The notes: generated by a model not told the origin, from the letters alone. Counted from the stretch's first letter, positions 27,218 to 36,764 are shown. The stretch: DNA of 64,000 nucleotides from Rhodocyclaceae bacterium (GCA_020248405.1 JADCHQ010000008.1:1-64000), one strand, 5' to 3'. Numbers and translations are program-made.

Positions 27218-28906
27218 ATGAATGTCGGTTTCGTCGCCGGGCGGCGCGTGCTGCTGCGGCTGGCGGCCCTTGGCTGGCTGGCGTTGCTGGCGGCCACCGC
27301 CCATGGGGGGGGCTCGGCGGTGGCCTCGGCCCACCCGCTGGCCACGCGCGCCGGCGAACAGGTGCTGGCCGCTGGCGGTAATGCCTTCGACGCGGCCGTG
27401 GCCGTGGCGGCGGTGCTGGCGGTGGTGGAGCCCTATGCCTCGGGGCTGGGCGGTGGCGGTTTTTTTCTGGTGCACCGCGCGTCGGATGGCTGGCAGGCGG
27501 TGGTGGATGCGCGCGAAACCGCACCGCGGGCCGCCGGGCCGGACTTCTACCTCGATGCCACCGGCAAGGCAGAGGGCCGCGCCTCGCTCGATGGCGCGCG
27601 AGCAGCGGCCATTCCCGGCCTGCCCGCGGGACTCGCCCATGTGGCGAAGTTCTACGGGACGCGTGCGCTCTCCGAGACGCTCGCCCCGGCCATCCGTTTG
27701 GCCGAGGAGGGTTTCTCCACTGACGCGCGCTATGGCACGGCGGCCGCTGGGCGCGAGGCCGCGCTCCGGGCGGATGGTCGCACCGCGGCCGTGTTCCTGG
27801 CCGATGGGGCGGCGCCGGCGCCGGGGCATCGGGTGCGGCAGCCGCACTTGGCGCGCACGCTGCGGGCGCTGGCCGACCACGGCGCCGACGGCTTCTATTT
27901 TGGCGCCGTGGCCGAGGAACTGGTGCGCTCGGTGCGTGCCGCCGGCGGGGTATGGAGCGCGCACGACCTGGCGGGCTACCGCGTGATCGAGCGGCGCCCG
28001 GTGCGTATCCGCCATGGCGGTGCCACGGTGACCACGGCGCCATTGCCGTCCAGCGGCGGATTGGTGCTCGCGCAGGCCCTGCAGATCCTGGAGCGCCTGG
28101 AGGCTGCTGCGCAGCCGCAGGGGGAGCGCGACCACCTGGTGGTGGAGGCGCTGCGTCGCGGCTACCAGGACAGGGCGCGCTGGATGGGCGACCCGGGCTT
28201 CGTGGCGGTACCAGAGGCGCGGCTTGCGAGTCCGGGCTATGCCGCGCGCCGCGCCGCCGGGGTGGACCGGCTGCGCGCCACGCCCAGCGCCGCGCTGGGT
28301 GCCGAGGTCGCGGGGGTGGAGGGCGAGGACACCACCCATTTTTCTATCGTGGACACCCACGGCAACCGCGTGGCCGCCACGCTCAGCATCAATGGGCCCT
28401 TCGGCGCCGCGCTGCTGGCGGGCGATACGGGCGTGCTGTTGAACAACGAGATGGACGACTTCGTCCTTGCCCCTGGCACCGCCAACCTGTACGGGCTCAC
28501 CGGTGGAGAGGCCAACCTGATCGCGCCCGGCAAGCGGCCCTTGTCGTCCATGTCGCCCACCTTCGTGGAGGACGAGCGCGGCGTGCTCGTCCTGGGCACA
28601 CCGGGCGGCTCGCGGATCATCAGCATGGTGTTGCTGGCCATCCTGGAGCACCTGGGCTCGCCCGTGGTGGACCTGGAGCGGGTGGTGGGCAGGCCGCGCT
28701 TTCACCATCAGTTCCTGCCCGACCGCGTGGAGATCGAGCCGGGACAGTTCGCGCCCGAGTGGCGCTCCGCGCTGGAGGCCCTGGGCCACACCGTGCAGGA
28801 GGGCCGCCGGCGCTGGGGCAACATGCAGGCGGTGTTCGCGGACCGCCGCACCGGCGAGGCGAGCGCCGCTGGCGATCCGCGGGCGCGGGCGGGGGTGCCG
28901 TTCTAG
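27218..28906 (+). CDS. ggt: Gamma-glutamyltransferase
   Basis: A 562-residue Ntn-hydrolase precursor that cleaves the gamma-glutamyl bond of glutathione and conjugates in the periplasm. It begins with a signal peptide (VLLRLAALGWLALLAATAHG). The autoprocessing site and nucleophile is the first Thr of EDTTHFSIVD, Thr372, which splits the chain into large and small subunits. GxxGGGGFF-type glycine runs (SGLGGGGFFLVH) and the LNNEMDDF and PLSSMSPTF segments bind substrate and match the family. Lying 13 bases after the second RND permease, it may be co-transcribed, perhaps to handle exported glutathione conjugates. Its TAG stop overlaps the TAG of the convergent gene. Confidence 0.9.
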   Translation: MNVGFVAGRRVLLRLAALGWLALLAATAHGGGSAVASAHPLATRAGEQVLAAGGNAFDAAVAVAAVLAVVEPYASGLGGGGFFLVHRASDGWQAVVDARETAPRAAGPDFYLDATGKAEGRASLDGARAAAIPGLPAGLAHVAKFYGTRALSETLAPAIRLAEEGFSTDARYGTAAAGREAALRADGRTAAVFLADGAAPAPGHRVRQPHLARTLRALADHGADGFYFGAVAEELVRSVRAAGGVWSAHDLAGYRVIERRPVRIRHGGATVTTAPLPSSGGLVLAQALQILERLEAAAQPQGERDHLVVEALRRGYQDRARWMGDPGFVAVPEARLASPGYAARRAAGVDRLRATPSAALGAEVAGVEGEDTTHFSIVDTHGNRVAATLSINGPFGAALLAGDTGVLLNNEMDDFVLAPGTANLYGLTGGEANLIAPGKRPLSSMSPTFVEDERGVLVLGTPGGSRIISMVLLAILEHLGSPVVDLERVVGRPRFHHQFLPDRVEIEPGQFAPEWRSALEALGHTVQEGRRRWGNMQAVFADRRTGEASAAGDPRARAGVPF

Positions 28907-29913
28907 GGCGCGCCCAGCAGCCACTCTCCCAGCCGCGACGGGTCCACGTTGCCGCCGCAGACCGGCACGACCACCCGGGCGCCAGCGTAGTCTGCGCGCG
29001 CCGCCAGCACGCCAGCCAGCCCGGCGGCGCCGGCGGGCTCCACCACGAGCCCCGCATGGCGATGAAGCAGGCGCATGGCATCCCGCAGGGCTTCGTCCTC
29101 CACCGCGTGAACCACGTCCACTAGGCCGTGCATGTCGGCCACCGCCTCGGGGATGGGTACGCGCACGGCGATGCCGTCGGCGATGGTGCGCGCCGCCGTG
29201 GTTTCCACCACCGCGGCGCCCGGGCCGCGCAGCCAGGAATCGCGCATGGCCGGCGCACCACTGGCCACCACCCCGGCCACGCGGATGCCTGGCAGTGCCG
29301 CTTTGAGCCAGCGGGCGTTGCCGGTGAGCAGCGCGCCGTTGCCCAGGGGCAGGCAGGCGGCATCCCACTGGCCGCCGGCGGCGGTGAGTTCCAGCGCCAT
29401 GGTGCCCGCGCCCTCGGCGGCCTCCACGTCCAGGCCGTCCTCCAGGAAGCGCGCGCCGGTGCCTGCCGCCCACGCCCGGGCTGCGGCCTTGGCGGCATCG
29501 AAATCCCCACCCTCCAGGCGCACCAGGGCGCCGAGCGCCCGCATGCGCTCCACCTTGAGCCGATTGGCCGTGGTGGCCGCCCACACGCGTACCTGAGCGC
29601 CGCGGCGCCGGCACGACCACGCCACCGCCTGGCCCCAGTTGCCCGCGCTGGCGCAGGCCAGCGGGCGCCGCGGTTCGGACTCAAGCGCGGCCGCCACCAG
29701 CCGTTCGGCGCCGCGGCCCTTGAAGCTGCGGATCGGATTGACCGTCTCCACCTTGAGCGTCACCGTGCAGCCGAGCGCAGCGGAGAGCGGCTCGCAGTCG
29801 TACTGCGGTGATTGCAGGAATTCAGGGGCGATGCGCGCCGGGGCGGCGGCGATGCGTGCCAGGCTCAGACGGTGGGCTGGCAGGGGGTCGGCGGGCAGGG
29901 CTTGGGGATGCAT
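28903..29913 (-). CDS. Fold-type II PLP-dependent enzyme, threonine/serine dehydratase-like
   Basis: A 336-residue tryptophan synthase beta-family enzyme. The PLP lysine is Lys65 in RSFKGRGAE, and ACASAGNWGQAVAW corresponds to the substrate-binding SxGNH loop with W in place of H. The phosphate-binding loop, GGGGL in threonine ammonia-lyase, reads PLGNGALLTG here. These changes argue against a classical IlvA and place it among poorly characterised dehydratases or threonine synthase-like proteins. ATG 29913 is preferred to a frame opening at 30060. It is convergent with ggt and divergent from sorA across 89 bases that should hold both promoters. Confidence 0.75.
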   Translation of the reverse strand: MHPQALPADPLPAHRLSLARIAAAPARIAPEFLQSPQYDCEPLSAALGCTVTLKVETVNPIRSFKGRGAERLVAAALESEPRRPLACASAGNWGQAVAWSCRRRGAQVRVWAATTANRLKVERMRALGALVRLEGGDFDAAKAAARAWAAGTGARFLEDGLDVEAAEGAGTMALELTAAGGQWDAACLPLGNGALLTGNARWLKAALPGIRVAGVVASGAPAMRDSWLRGPGAAVVETTAARTIADGIAVRVPIPEAVADMHGLVDVVHAVEDEALRDAMRLLHRHAGLVVEPAGAAGLAGVLAARADYAGARVVVPVCGGNVDPSRLGEWLLGAP

Positions 29914-30002
29914 GGCGGGGCGCTCAGGGTGCCGTTGGGGCGCTGATCGTGACACAATCCTGACTGCGGTCTGCGCCCTGCGCGGATCCGGGGAGAAAAC
30001 CA

Positions 30003-31214
30003 ATGGCCGACAGAAGAGCCTTCCTGCGTGCCGCGGCGGCGGCACTCGCCGCGGGTGCATCGCCGCTGCTTTCTGCCCCGCGCATCGGACCCGAGGGGTT
30101 GCCCGAGGGCGCGATCGCGGCGGCGGAGTACGACACCCTGCCCGGCAAGCTGCCGCTGATCAAGCGTACCTGGCGGCCGCCCAACTACGAAACGCCCACG
30201 CGCTACTTTGCCGAGGCTTTTACACCCAACGATGCGTTCTTCGTACGCTACCACCTGTCCAACATCCCGCGCGTGGACCTGGCGCAGTGGCGGCTGCAGG
30301 TGGGTGGCGAGGCCGCCGGGCGTCCCGTGTCCTTCACGCTGGAGGAACTGCAGCGCGATTTCGAGGCAGTGGAGATCAATGCCCTGTGCCTGTGCTCGGG
30401 CAACCGCCGCGGCTTGTCCGATCCGCACGTGCCGGGCATCCAGTGGGGGCACGGCGCCATGGGTAATGCCCGCTGGAAGGGTGTGCGGTTGAAGGCGTTG
30501 CTGGAGAAGGCGGGCATCAAGGCTGGCGCCACGGAGGTTGCCTTCGAAGGAGCGGATGGCGGCGTGGCCGAGGCCACGCCCGATTTCGTGAAGAGCCTGC
30601 CCGCGTGGAAGGCCCTGGACGAGAACGTTCTCGTGGCTTGGGAGATGAACGGCGAGCCGCTGCCCCATTGGAACGGGTTTCCCGCCCGGCTGGTGGTGCC
30701 GGGGTGGACGGCCACGTACTGGATCAAGCACCTCACCTCCATTCAGATGCTGGCGCAGCCATTGAGGGGGTTCTGGATGGCCCCGGCCTACCGGATCCCC
30801 AAGGGCCGCTTCCCGGTGGTGGACCGCTTCGTGTCCCAGGAAAACGAAACCAACACACCCATCACCGAGATGGTGGTGAACTCGCTCATCACCAATCTGC
30901 GCGAGGGACTGCCCTATCGCGCCAATTCGCCTCTGTTCGTGCGCGGCGTGGCCTGGGACGGTGGCTACGGGATCGAGCGCGTGGAGGTCAGCACCGATGG
31001 CGGGGCCATCTGGCGGCAGGCCGAGCTCGGGCCCGACCTCGGGCGCTTTTCGTGGCGCCAGTTCACCCACGGCTTCGTGCCCGCGCCCGGCGAGCATGTG
31101 GTGTCGGCGCGCGCCTTCAACCGCCTGGGCGCCACGCAAACCACAACCCTGGTGTTCAATCCCGCCGGCTATCACAACAACGTGATCCAGCGCATCCGCA
31201 TCGCCTGCGCGTGA
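30003..31214 (+). CDS. sorA: Sulfite dehydrogenase molybdenum subunit (SorA-like)
   Basis: A 403-residue sulfite oxidase-family enzyme exported by the Tat system (DRRAFLRAAAAALAAG at the N-terminus). The molybdenum-coordinating cysteine is Cys131 in LCSGNRRG, the family motif being C-[AS]-G-N-R-R. The N-terminal Mo-cofactor domain and C-terminal dimerisation domain (SVEVSTDGG-like: VEVSTDGGAIWRQAELG) are complete. It oxidises sulfite to sulfate in the periplasm and passes electrons to the SorB cytochrome encoded directly after it. The start has a nearby GGGGAGAAA ribosome binding site. Confidence 0.87.
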   Translation: MADRRAFLRAAAAALAAGASPLLSAPRIGPEGLPEGAIAAAEYDTLPGKLPLIKRTWRPPNYETPTRYFAEAFTPNDAFFVRYHLSNIPRVDLAQWRLQVGGEAAGRPVSFTLEELQRDFEAVEINALCLCSGNRRGLSDPHVPGIQWGHGAMGNARWKGVRLKALLEKAGIKAGATEVAFEGADGGVAEATPDFVKSLPAWKALDENVLVAWEMNGEPLPHWNGFPARLVVPGWTATYWIKHLTSIQMLAQPLRGFWMAPAYRIPKGRFPVVDRFVSQENETNTPITEMVVNSLITNLREGLPYRANSPLFVRGVAWDGGYGIERVEVSTDGGAIWRQAELGPDLGRFSWRQFTHGFVPAPGEHVVSARAFNRLGATQTTTLVFNPAGYHNNVIQRIRIACA

Positions 31215-31222
31215 GGCCCGCC

Positions 31223-31510
31223 ATGACCCGCATCCCGACGTTCGCCGTGCTGCTTGCCTGCGCCGCCCCCGCCGTGTTTGCCGGCGAGGACTCGGTGGAA
31301 CTGGCCGAGGGCCCCGGGCGTGCCCTGGTGGAGGCCCGCTGCGTGGCCTGCCACAGCCTCGACTACATCCAGATGAACTCGCCGTTCCTGGACCGCAAGG
31401 GCTGGGAGGCTTCGGTGGCCAAGATGATCCGTGTGATGGGCGCGGAGGTCCCCGAGGCAGACGTGCGGGAGATCGTCGACTACCTCGCCAGCCGCTACGG
31501 GCGACCCTGA
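31223..31510 (+). CDS. sorB: SorB-like monoheme cytochrome c
   Basis: A 95-residue periplasmic c-type cytochrome with a Sec signal (FAVLLACAAPAVFA) and one heme site, CVACH, at about residue 40. The small size and position nine bases after sorA match SorB, the electron-accepting subunit of SorAB sulfite dehydrogenase. The conserved EARCVACHSLDYIQMNSPFL and downstream WEASVAKMIRVMGA segments fit sulfite:cytochrome c oxidoreductase small subunits. Longer upstream frames run inside sorA and are rejected. Confidence 0.83.
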   Translation: MTRIPTFAVLLACAAPAVFAGEDSVELAEGPGRALVEARCVACHSLDYIQMNSPFLDRKGWEASVAKMIRVMGAEVPEADVREIVDYLASRYGRP

Positions 31511-31531
31511 CCCACTGGAAGAATTGCCACG

Positions 31532-32500
31532 ATGAAGACCACATTCCTGGAGTTCGAGCAGCCCATTGCCGAGCTCGAGCAGAAGATCGAAGAATTGCGC
31601 TACGTGCAGGACGATTCGGCGGTGGACATCTCCGACGAAATCATGCGCCTGCAGAAGAAGAGCAATGCGCTGTCGCGGGAGATCTACGGCAAGCTCTCCG
31701 CCTGGCAGATCGCCCAGGTGGCGCGGCACCCGCAGCGGCCCTACAGCCTGGATTACCTCCAGACGCTGTTCACCGATTTCGAGGAACTGCACGGCGACCG
31801 GTTGTTCGCTGATGACCCGGCCATCGTGGGCGGCCTGGCCCGCTTCCAGGGCCAGTCCTGCGTGGTGATCGGCCACCAGAAGGGTCGCGACACCAGGGAG
31901 AGGAGCGCGCGCAACTTCGGCATGCCCAAGCCCGAGGGTTATCGCAAGGCGCTGCGGCTCATGAAGATGGCTGAAAAGTTCGGGCTTCCCGTGATCACCT
32001 TCGTGGACACGCCGGGCGCGTATCCAGGCGTGGACGCCGAGGAGCGTGGCCAGTCCGAGGCCATCGGGCGCAACCTCTTCGAGCTGGCGCAGTTGCGTGT
32101 GCCGGTGGTGTGCATCGTCATCGGCGAGGGCGGCTCGGGCGGCGCGCTGGCCATCGCCGTGGGCGACGTGGTGATGATGCTGCAGTACGCCATCTACTCG
32201 GTGATCTCCCCCGAGGGCTGCGCCTCCATCCTGTGGAAGAGCGCCGAGAAGGCGCCCGAGGCGGCCGAGACCCTAGGCATTACCGCCAACCGGCTCAAGA
32301 CGCTGGGCCTGGTTGACAAGGTGATCCCCGAGCCGCTGGGAGGCGCCCACCGCGACCAGGCGGCGGTGATGCAATCGGTGCGAAAGGCCATCGCGGAGGC
32401 CCTGCGGGAGTTGCGTGACCGTCCGCTGGACGATCTGGTGGAGGCGCGCTTCGAACGGTTGCTCGGTTACGGCAAATACAAGGAACTGGCGCTGCGCTGA
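31532..32500 (+). CDS. accA: Acetyl-CoA carboxylase carboxyltransferase subunit alpha
   Basis: A 322-residue AccA, the usual length. It carries the carboxyl transfer to acetyl-CoA with AccD in fatty acid synthesis. Recognised segments are the N-terminal coiled-coil [64 protein letters not shown] and [13 protein letters not shown]. It is followed 26 bases later by tilS, a common betaproteobacterial pairing. Confidence 0.96.
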   Translation: MKTTFLEFEQPIAELEQKIEELRYVQDDSAVDISDEIMRLQKKSNALSREIYGKLSAWQIAQVARHPQRPYSLDYLQTLFTDFEELHGDRLFADDPAIVGGLARFQGQSCVVIGHQKGRDTRERSARNFGMPKPEGYRKALRLMKMAEKFGLPVITFVDTPGAYPGVDAEERGQSEAIGRNLFELAQLRVPVVCIVIGEGGSGGALAIAVGDVVMMLQYAIYSVISPEGCASILWKSAEKAPEAAETLGITANRLKTLGLVDKVIPEPLGGAHRDQAAVMQSVRKAIAEALRELRDRPLDDLVEARFERLLGYGKYKELALR

Positions 32501-32526
32501 CCGGCTTCGTTGGAGGGTCGAGCCCC

Positions 32527-33870
32527 ATGTCCGGCGCTGGCCCGTTGCGCGTGATCGTGGCCGCAGCGCTCGCCCCGCTGCAGCCAGCGGGGCGTACCCT
32601 GTGCTGCGCGCTGAGCGGCGGGCGCGATTCCACGCTGCTTCTTGTGCTGCTGCACGAGCTCGCTGTCCCCCTGGGCTTTCGCCTCTCGGCGCTGCACGTG
32701 CACCACGGGCTCAGCCCCCGCGCCGATGACTGGGCGCGGCACTGCCAGGGTTTGTGCGAGCGCCTGGGTGTGGCCCTCCAAGTGCGCCGCGTGCAGGTGC
32801 CGCGCCGCGGCGCCGATGGCCTCGAAGCGGCGGCACGCGCCGAGCGCTACCGCTGCTACCGCGACTGTGGTGCGGAGGTGGTGGTGCTGGCCCACCACGC
32901 CGACGATCAGGCCGAGACGGTGCTGTTGCAGCTTCTGCGCGGTGCGGGGCCCGAGGGGCTGGCTGCCATGCCGGCGCTGCGCCGGCTGGGGCCGGACGGG
33001 CCGTGGCTTGCACGGCCGCTGCTGGAGGTGCCACGCGCGCGCATCGAGGCTGGGCTGCGCGATCGCGGCCTGTCGTGGGTGGAGGATGAGTCCAACGCCG
33101 ACACCCGCCGTGCCCGCAACCACCTGCGCCACGCAGTGATGCCGGTGCTCGAGCAGCTGCAGCCCGCCGTGCGCGAGGTGCTTGCGCGCAGCGCGCGCAA
33201 CATGGCCGACGCGGCCGCGCTGGCGGCCGCCGTGGGCCGGGAGGACGTGGCCCGGGCCGCCGATGGACCCGGGCTGCGGGTGGACGCGCTGCGCGCGCTG
33301 CCCGCGGTGCGCGCAGCCAACGCCCTTCGCCAGTGGCTGGCGGACGCCGGCCTCCAGGCCCCCCCGCGCGAGCGCCTCCTGGCCGGGCTGGCGCAGTTGC
33401 TCGAGGCGCGCTCCGATGGGGCGCCGCGGCTCATGCTGGGCGAGCAGGCGGTGCTGAGGCACCAGGGCTGCCTGATGGTGGCCAGGCCCGCGGCGGCGGG
33501 CAACTGGTGGCTGCCCTGGAACGGCGAGCTCCGCCTGGCGCTGCCCGACGGACGCACGCTGCACCTCGATCCCCGTGAGGGTACGGGGTTGTCGCGGGCG
33601 CGGCTGCTGGCGGCGGGTGTGCGGGTGCGCCTGCGCCGCGGCGGCGAGCGCCTGCGCCCCGGGCCCGGCAGGCCGCACCGCACCCTCAAGAACCTGCTGC
33701 GGGAGGCCGGCGTGCCGCCCTGGGAGCGCAGCCACGCGGTGGTGCTCGAGGCGGGAGGGCGCACCGCCTGGGCCGAGGGTGCGGGCGGGGACGCGGGTTT
33801 CGCCGCGGCGCCCGGCGAGGCCGGCGTGGAGCCCATGGTGTTGCCCGGCCCGGCTGGCACCGGGCGTTAG
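32527..33870 (+). CDS. tilS: tRNA(Ile)-lysidine synthetase
   Basis: A 447-residue TilS that converts C34 of tRNA-Ile(CAU) to lysidine using ATP. The PP-loop is ALSGGRDSTLLL, with R in the usual x position of SGGxDS. LHVHHGLSPRADDWARHC and LAHHADDQAETVLLQLLRG are further family signatures, and the C-terminal TilS domain carries GERLRPGPGRPHRTLKNLLR. It starts 26 bases after accA. Confidence 0.92.
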   Translation: MSGAGPLRVIVAAALAPLQPAGRTLCCALSGGRDSTLLLVLLHELAVPLGFRLSALHVHHGLSPRADDWARHCQGLCERLGVALQVRRVQVPRRGADGLEAAARAERYRCYRDCGAEVVVLAHHADDQAETVLLQLLRGAGPEGLAAMPALRRLGPDGPWLARPLLEVPRARIEAGLRDRGLSWVEDESNADTRRARNHLRHAVMPVLEQLQPAVREVLARSARNMADAAALAAAVGREDVARAADGPGLRVDALRALPAVRAANALRQWLADAGLQAPPRERLLAGLAQLLEARSDGAPRLMLGEQAVLRHQGCLMVARPAAAGNWWLPWNGELRLALPDGRTLHLDPREGTGLSRARLLAAGVRVRLRRGGERLRPGPGRPHRTLKNLLREAGVPPWERSHAVVLEAGGRTAWAEGAGGDAGFAAAPGEAGVEPMVLPGPAGTGR

Positions 33871-33897
33871 AATCTGCCCGCTTCCAGAGGATCGTCC

Positions 33898-34902
33898 ATG
33901 CCCAGAATCGTGCTCGTGGCGCTGCTTGCAGCCCTTGGCTTCCCGGCCTCTGCCCAGGTCATCACCCTCAAGTTCAGCCACGTGGTGGCGCCCGACACCC
34001 CCAAGGGCAAGGCGGCGGACAAGTTCCGCCAGCTCGCCGAAGCCGCCACGAAGGGGCGGGTGAAGGTGGAGGTGTTCCCCAACAGCCAGCTCTACAAGGA
34101 TGGTGACGAGCTCGAGGCGTTGCAGCGCGGCGCGGTGCAGATGCTGGCGCCCTCGGTGTCGAAGTTCGGGCCGCTCGGGGTGCGCGATTTCGAGGTCTTC
34201 GACCTGCCGTATCTGCTGCCCGACACGGAGACCGTCAACCGCGTCACCGACGGTGAGATCGGCCGGCGGCTGTTCTCCCGGCTCGAGCCTCGCGGCATCA
34301 CCGGGCTCGCCTACTGGGACAACGGCTTCAAGCAGTTCTCGGCCAACCGCGCGCTGCGTACACCTGCGGATTTTCGCGGCCTCAAGATGCGCGTGCAGTC
34401 TTCAAAGGTGCTCTCGGCCATGGTGCGGCAGCTCGGCGGCGTGCCGCAGGTGATGGCCTTCAGCGAGGTGTACACGGCGCTGCAGCAGGGCGTGGTGGAC
34501 GGCACCGAGAACCCGGTGTCCAACCTCTACACCCAGAAACACCACGAGGTGCAGAAGTTCCTCACCCTGTCCAACCACGGGCCGCTGGTGTACGCGGTGA
34601 TCGTGAACAAGCGCTTCTGGGACGGGCTGCCCGCGGACATCCGCGATGCCCTGGGCGGCGCCATGGCCGAGGCCACGCGATTCGAACGGGCCATCGCCGC
34701 CAAGGAAAACGCCGACTCGCTCGCACTGGTGCGCAAGGCTGGCACCACCCAGGTGGTGGAACTCACCGACGCCGAGCGCGGTGCGCTGCGCGCCGCGCTG
34801 CAGCCGCTGCAGCGGGAGTTCGAGCCTTCCATCGGCCGGGAACTCATCGGCTCGGTGGCCGCCGTGGCTGCGCAGGTGGAACAGGATCGCCGCAAGCGCT
34901 AG
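33898..34902 (+). CDS. dctP: TRAP transporter substrate-binding protein, DctP family
   Basis: A 334-residue periplasmic binding protein with a short signal peptide (IVLVALLAALGFPASAQ). The mature sequence starts ITLKFSHVVAPDTPKGKAAD, typical of DctP proteins binding C4-dicarboxylates and related acids. The ligand arginine region is in GLKMRVQSSKVLSAMVRQLG, and the EVYTALQQGVVDGTENP motif is intact. GAGGA precedes the ATG. TAGAAT at 33868 may be part of its promoter. It is followed by the small and large TRAP permease genes; the exact ligand is not readable. Confidence 0.9.
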   Translation: MPRIVLVALLAALGFPASAQVITLKFSHVVAPDTPKGKAADKFRQLAEAATKGRVKVEVFPNSQLYKDGDELEALQRGAVQMLAPSVSKFGPLGVRDFEVFDLPYLLPDTETVNRVTDGEIGRRLFSRLEPRGITGLAYWDNGFKQFSANRALRTPADFRGLKMRVQSSKVLSAMVRQLGGVPQVMAFSEVYTALQQGVVDGTENPVSNLYTQKHHEVQKFLTLSNHGPLVYAVIVNKRFWDGLPADIRDALGGAMAEATRFERAIAAKENADSLALVRKAGTTQVVELTDAERGALRAALQPLQREFEPSIGRELIGSVAAVAAQVEQDRRKR

Positions 34903-34922
34903 GCCGGACGGGGACACGCGCC

Positions 34923-35471
34923 ATGCTGAGCCTCGCTGGACGCCTTCTCGACCGGCTGGAGGAGTGGATCGTCGCCGTCTTCATGGCGGTGGCGACGCTG
35001 GTGATCTTCGCCGCCGTCCTGCACCGCGCCAGCGCGAAGGTGGACTGGCTGTGGGACATCACTGGCCGCTGGGACCTGACGTGGGCCCAGGAGCTGTGCA
35101 TCTTCCTGTTCATCTGGATGGCCAAGTTCGGCGCCGCCTACGGCGTGCGCACGGGCATCCACATCGGCGTGGACGTGCTGGTGAACCTCGCGCCCGAGCC
35201 CTGGCGGCGGCGCCTGGTGAGCCTCGCGCTGCTGCTGGGCGCGCTGTTCACGGGGATCATCGCCGTGCTGGGCGCGCGCTGGGTGCTGTTCATGCACGAC
35301 ACCGGCCAGGTGACGCCCGACCTGGAGTGGCCGCGCTGGGCGGTCTACCTGTGCATCCCGCTGGGCTCGGCCCTCATGTGCCTGCGCTTCCTTCAGGTGC
35401 TGCGGCGCTTCCGCCGCGAGGGCGTGCTGCCCAGCCACGCACCTCTGGGCGTGGGGGAAAGCGCGGCATGA
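34923..35471 (+). CDS. dctQ: TRAP transporter small permease, DctQ family
   Basis: A 182-residue inner-membrane protein with four hydrophobic segments. The conserved WAQELCIFLFIWMAKFGAAY and GIHIGVDVLVNLAP blocks are DctQ hallmarks. It lies 20 bases after dctP and overlaps dctM by ATGA. Together with DctM it forms the sodium-driven membrane part of the importer. Confidence 0.88.
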   Translation: MLSLAGRLLDRLEEWIVAVFMAVATLVIFAAVLHRASAKVDWLWDITGRWDLTWAQELCIFLFIWMAKFGAAYGVRTGIHIGVDVLVNLAPEPWRRRLVSLALLLGALFTGIIAVLGARWVLFMHDTGQVTPDLEWPRWAVYLCIPLGSALMCLRFLQVLRRFRREGVLPSHAPLGVGESAA

Positions 35472-36757
35472 CGGCGCTGCTGATCCTGCTGATCCTCGCG
35501 CTGCTGCTGGCCACGGGCACGCCCATCTCCATCGCGCTGGGCCTCACGGTGCTGGTGTACCTGGCGGGCTTCTCCGGCTTCTCCATGGAGATGGTGGATA
35601 TCGTGTCGCAGCGGCTGTTCACGGGGCTGGAGAGCTTCGCGTTGATGGCCATCCCGTTCTTCATCCTGGCGGGCACCTTCCTGAGCGAGGGCGGCGTGTC
35701 GGCGCGCATCATCCGCTTCGCCACCGCCCTGGTGGGCTGGATGCCCGGAGGCATGGCCATGGCGGCGATCCTCGCCTGCGCCTTCTTCGCCACCATCTCC
35801 GGGTCGAGCCCCGCCACCGTAGCGGCCATCGGCGGGATCATGCTGCCCGCCATGGTGAAGCAGGGTTACCCGAAGCGCTTCGCGGTGGGCGTGATCACCA
35901 CCTCGGGCTCGCTTGGCATCCTGATTCCGCCCTCCATCGTGATGATCGTCTACGCGGTGAGCACCAGCACCAGCGCGGGCAAGCTGTTCGTCGCCGGGGT
36001 GGTGCCCGGCTTCCTGCTGGCCGCGCTGCTCATGGCGGTGACCTTCGTGACGGCGAAGCGACGCGGCTACCCGACCCTGCCGCGGGCTTCCGCGCGCGAG
36101 ATCTGGACGGCGTTTCGCGAGGCCTTCTGGGGCCTGCTTCTGGTGGCCATCGTCATGGGCGGCATCTACGGGGGCGCCTTCACCCCCACCGAGGCGGCCG
36201 CCGTGAGCGCCGTGTACGCGTTCGTGGCGGCGGTGTTCATCTACCGCGACCTGAGGCTGCGCGACGTCTTCCGGGTGCTGCTGTCGGCCGCCAACACCTC
36301 GGCCATGCTGCTCTACATCGTCACCAATGCGGTGTTGTTCTCGTACCTGCTCGCCTCGGAACAGATCCCCCAGGCCATGGCCGACTGGGTGACGGCGAAG
36401 GAGCTCTCGCCGTGGGCCTTCCTCATGGCAGTGAACCTCGCGCTGCTCCTGGCTGGGCAGTTCATGGAGCCCAGCTCCATCGTGCTGATCCTCGCGCCCC
36501 TGGTACTGCCCATCGCCACCCAGCTGGGCATCGATCCCATCCATCTGGGGATCATCATGACCGTGAACATGGAGATCGGCATGCTCCACCCGCCGGTGGG
36601 ACTGAACCTGTTCGTGGCAAGCCATCTGGCCAGGATGGGGCTCACCGAGGTGTCCATCGCCTGCCTGCCCTGGGTGGGGCTAATGCTGCTCTACCTGGTG
36701 CTGGTGACCTACGTGCCGGCGGTCTCGCTGGCACTGCCGCGTGCGCTGGGGATGTGA
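35468..36757 (+). CDS. dctM: TRAP transporter large permease, DctM family
   Basis: A 429-residue permease with about twelve membrane segments. FFATISGSSPATVAAIGGIM, TSGSLGILIPPSIVMIVYAV and GGIYGGAFTPTEAAAVSAVY are family signatures, and NMEIGMLHPPVGLNLFV closes the second half. The ATG at 35468 overlaps the dctQ stop; a long upstream frame to 34646 is spurious. It ends seven bases before the convergent SPOR gene, with no terminator hairpin visible between them. Confidence 0.9.
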   Translation: MTALLILLILALLLATGTPISIALGLTVLVYLAGFSGFSMEMVDIVSQRLFTGLESFALMAIPFFILAGTFLSEGGVSARIIRFATALVGWMPGGMAMAAILACAFFATISGSSPATVAAIGGIMLPAMVKQGYPKRFAVGVITTSGSLGILIPPSIVMIVYAVSTSTSAGKLFVAGVVPGFLLAALLMAVTFVTAKRRGYPTLPRASAREIWTAFREAFWGLLLVAIVMGGIYGGAFTPTEAAAVSAVYAFVAAVFIYRDLRLRDVFRVLLSAANTSAMLLYIVTNAVLFSYLLASEQIPQAMADWVTAKELSPWAFLMAVNLALLLAGQFMEPSSIVLILAPLVLPIATQLGIDPIHLGIIMTVNMEIGMLHPPVGLNLFVASHLARMGLTEVSIACLPWVGLMLLYLVLVTYVPAVSLALPRALGM

Positions 36758-36764
36758 GCCGCGA

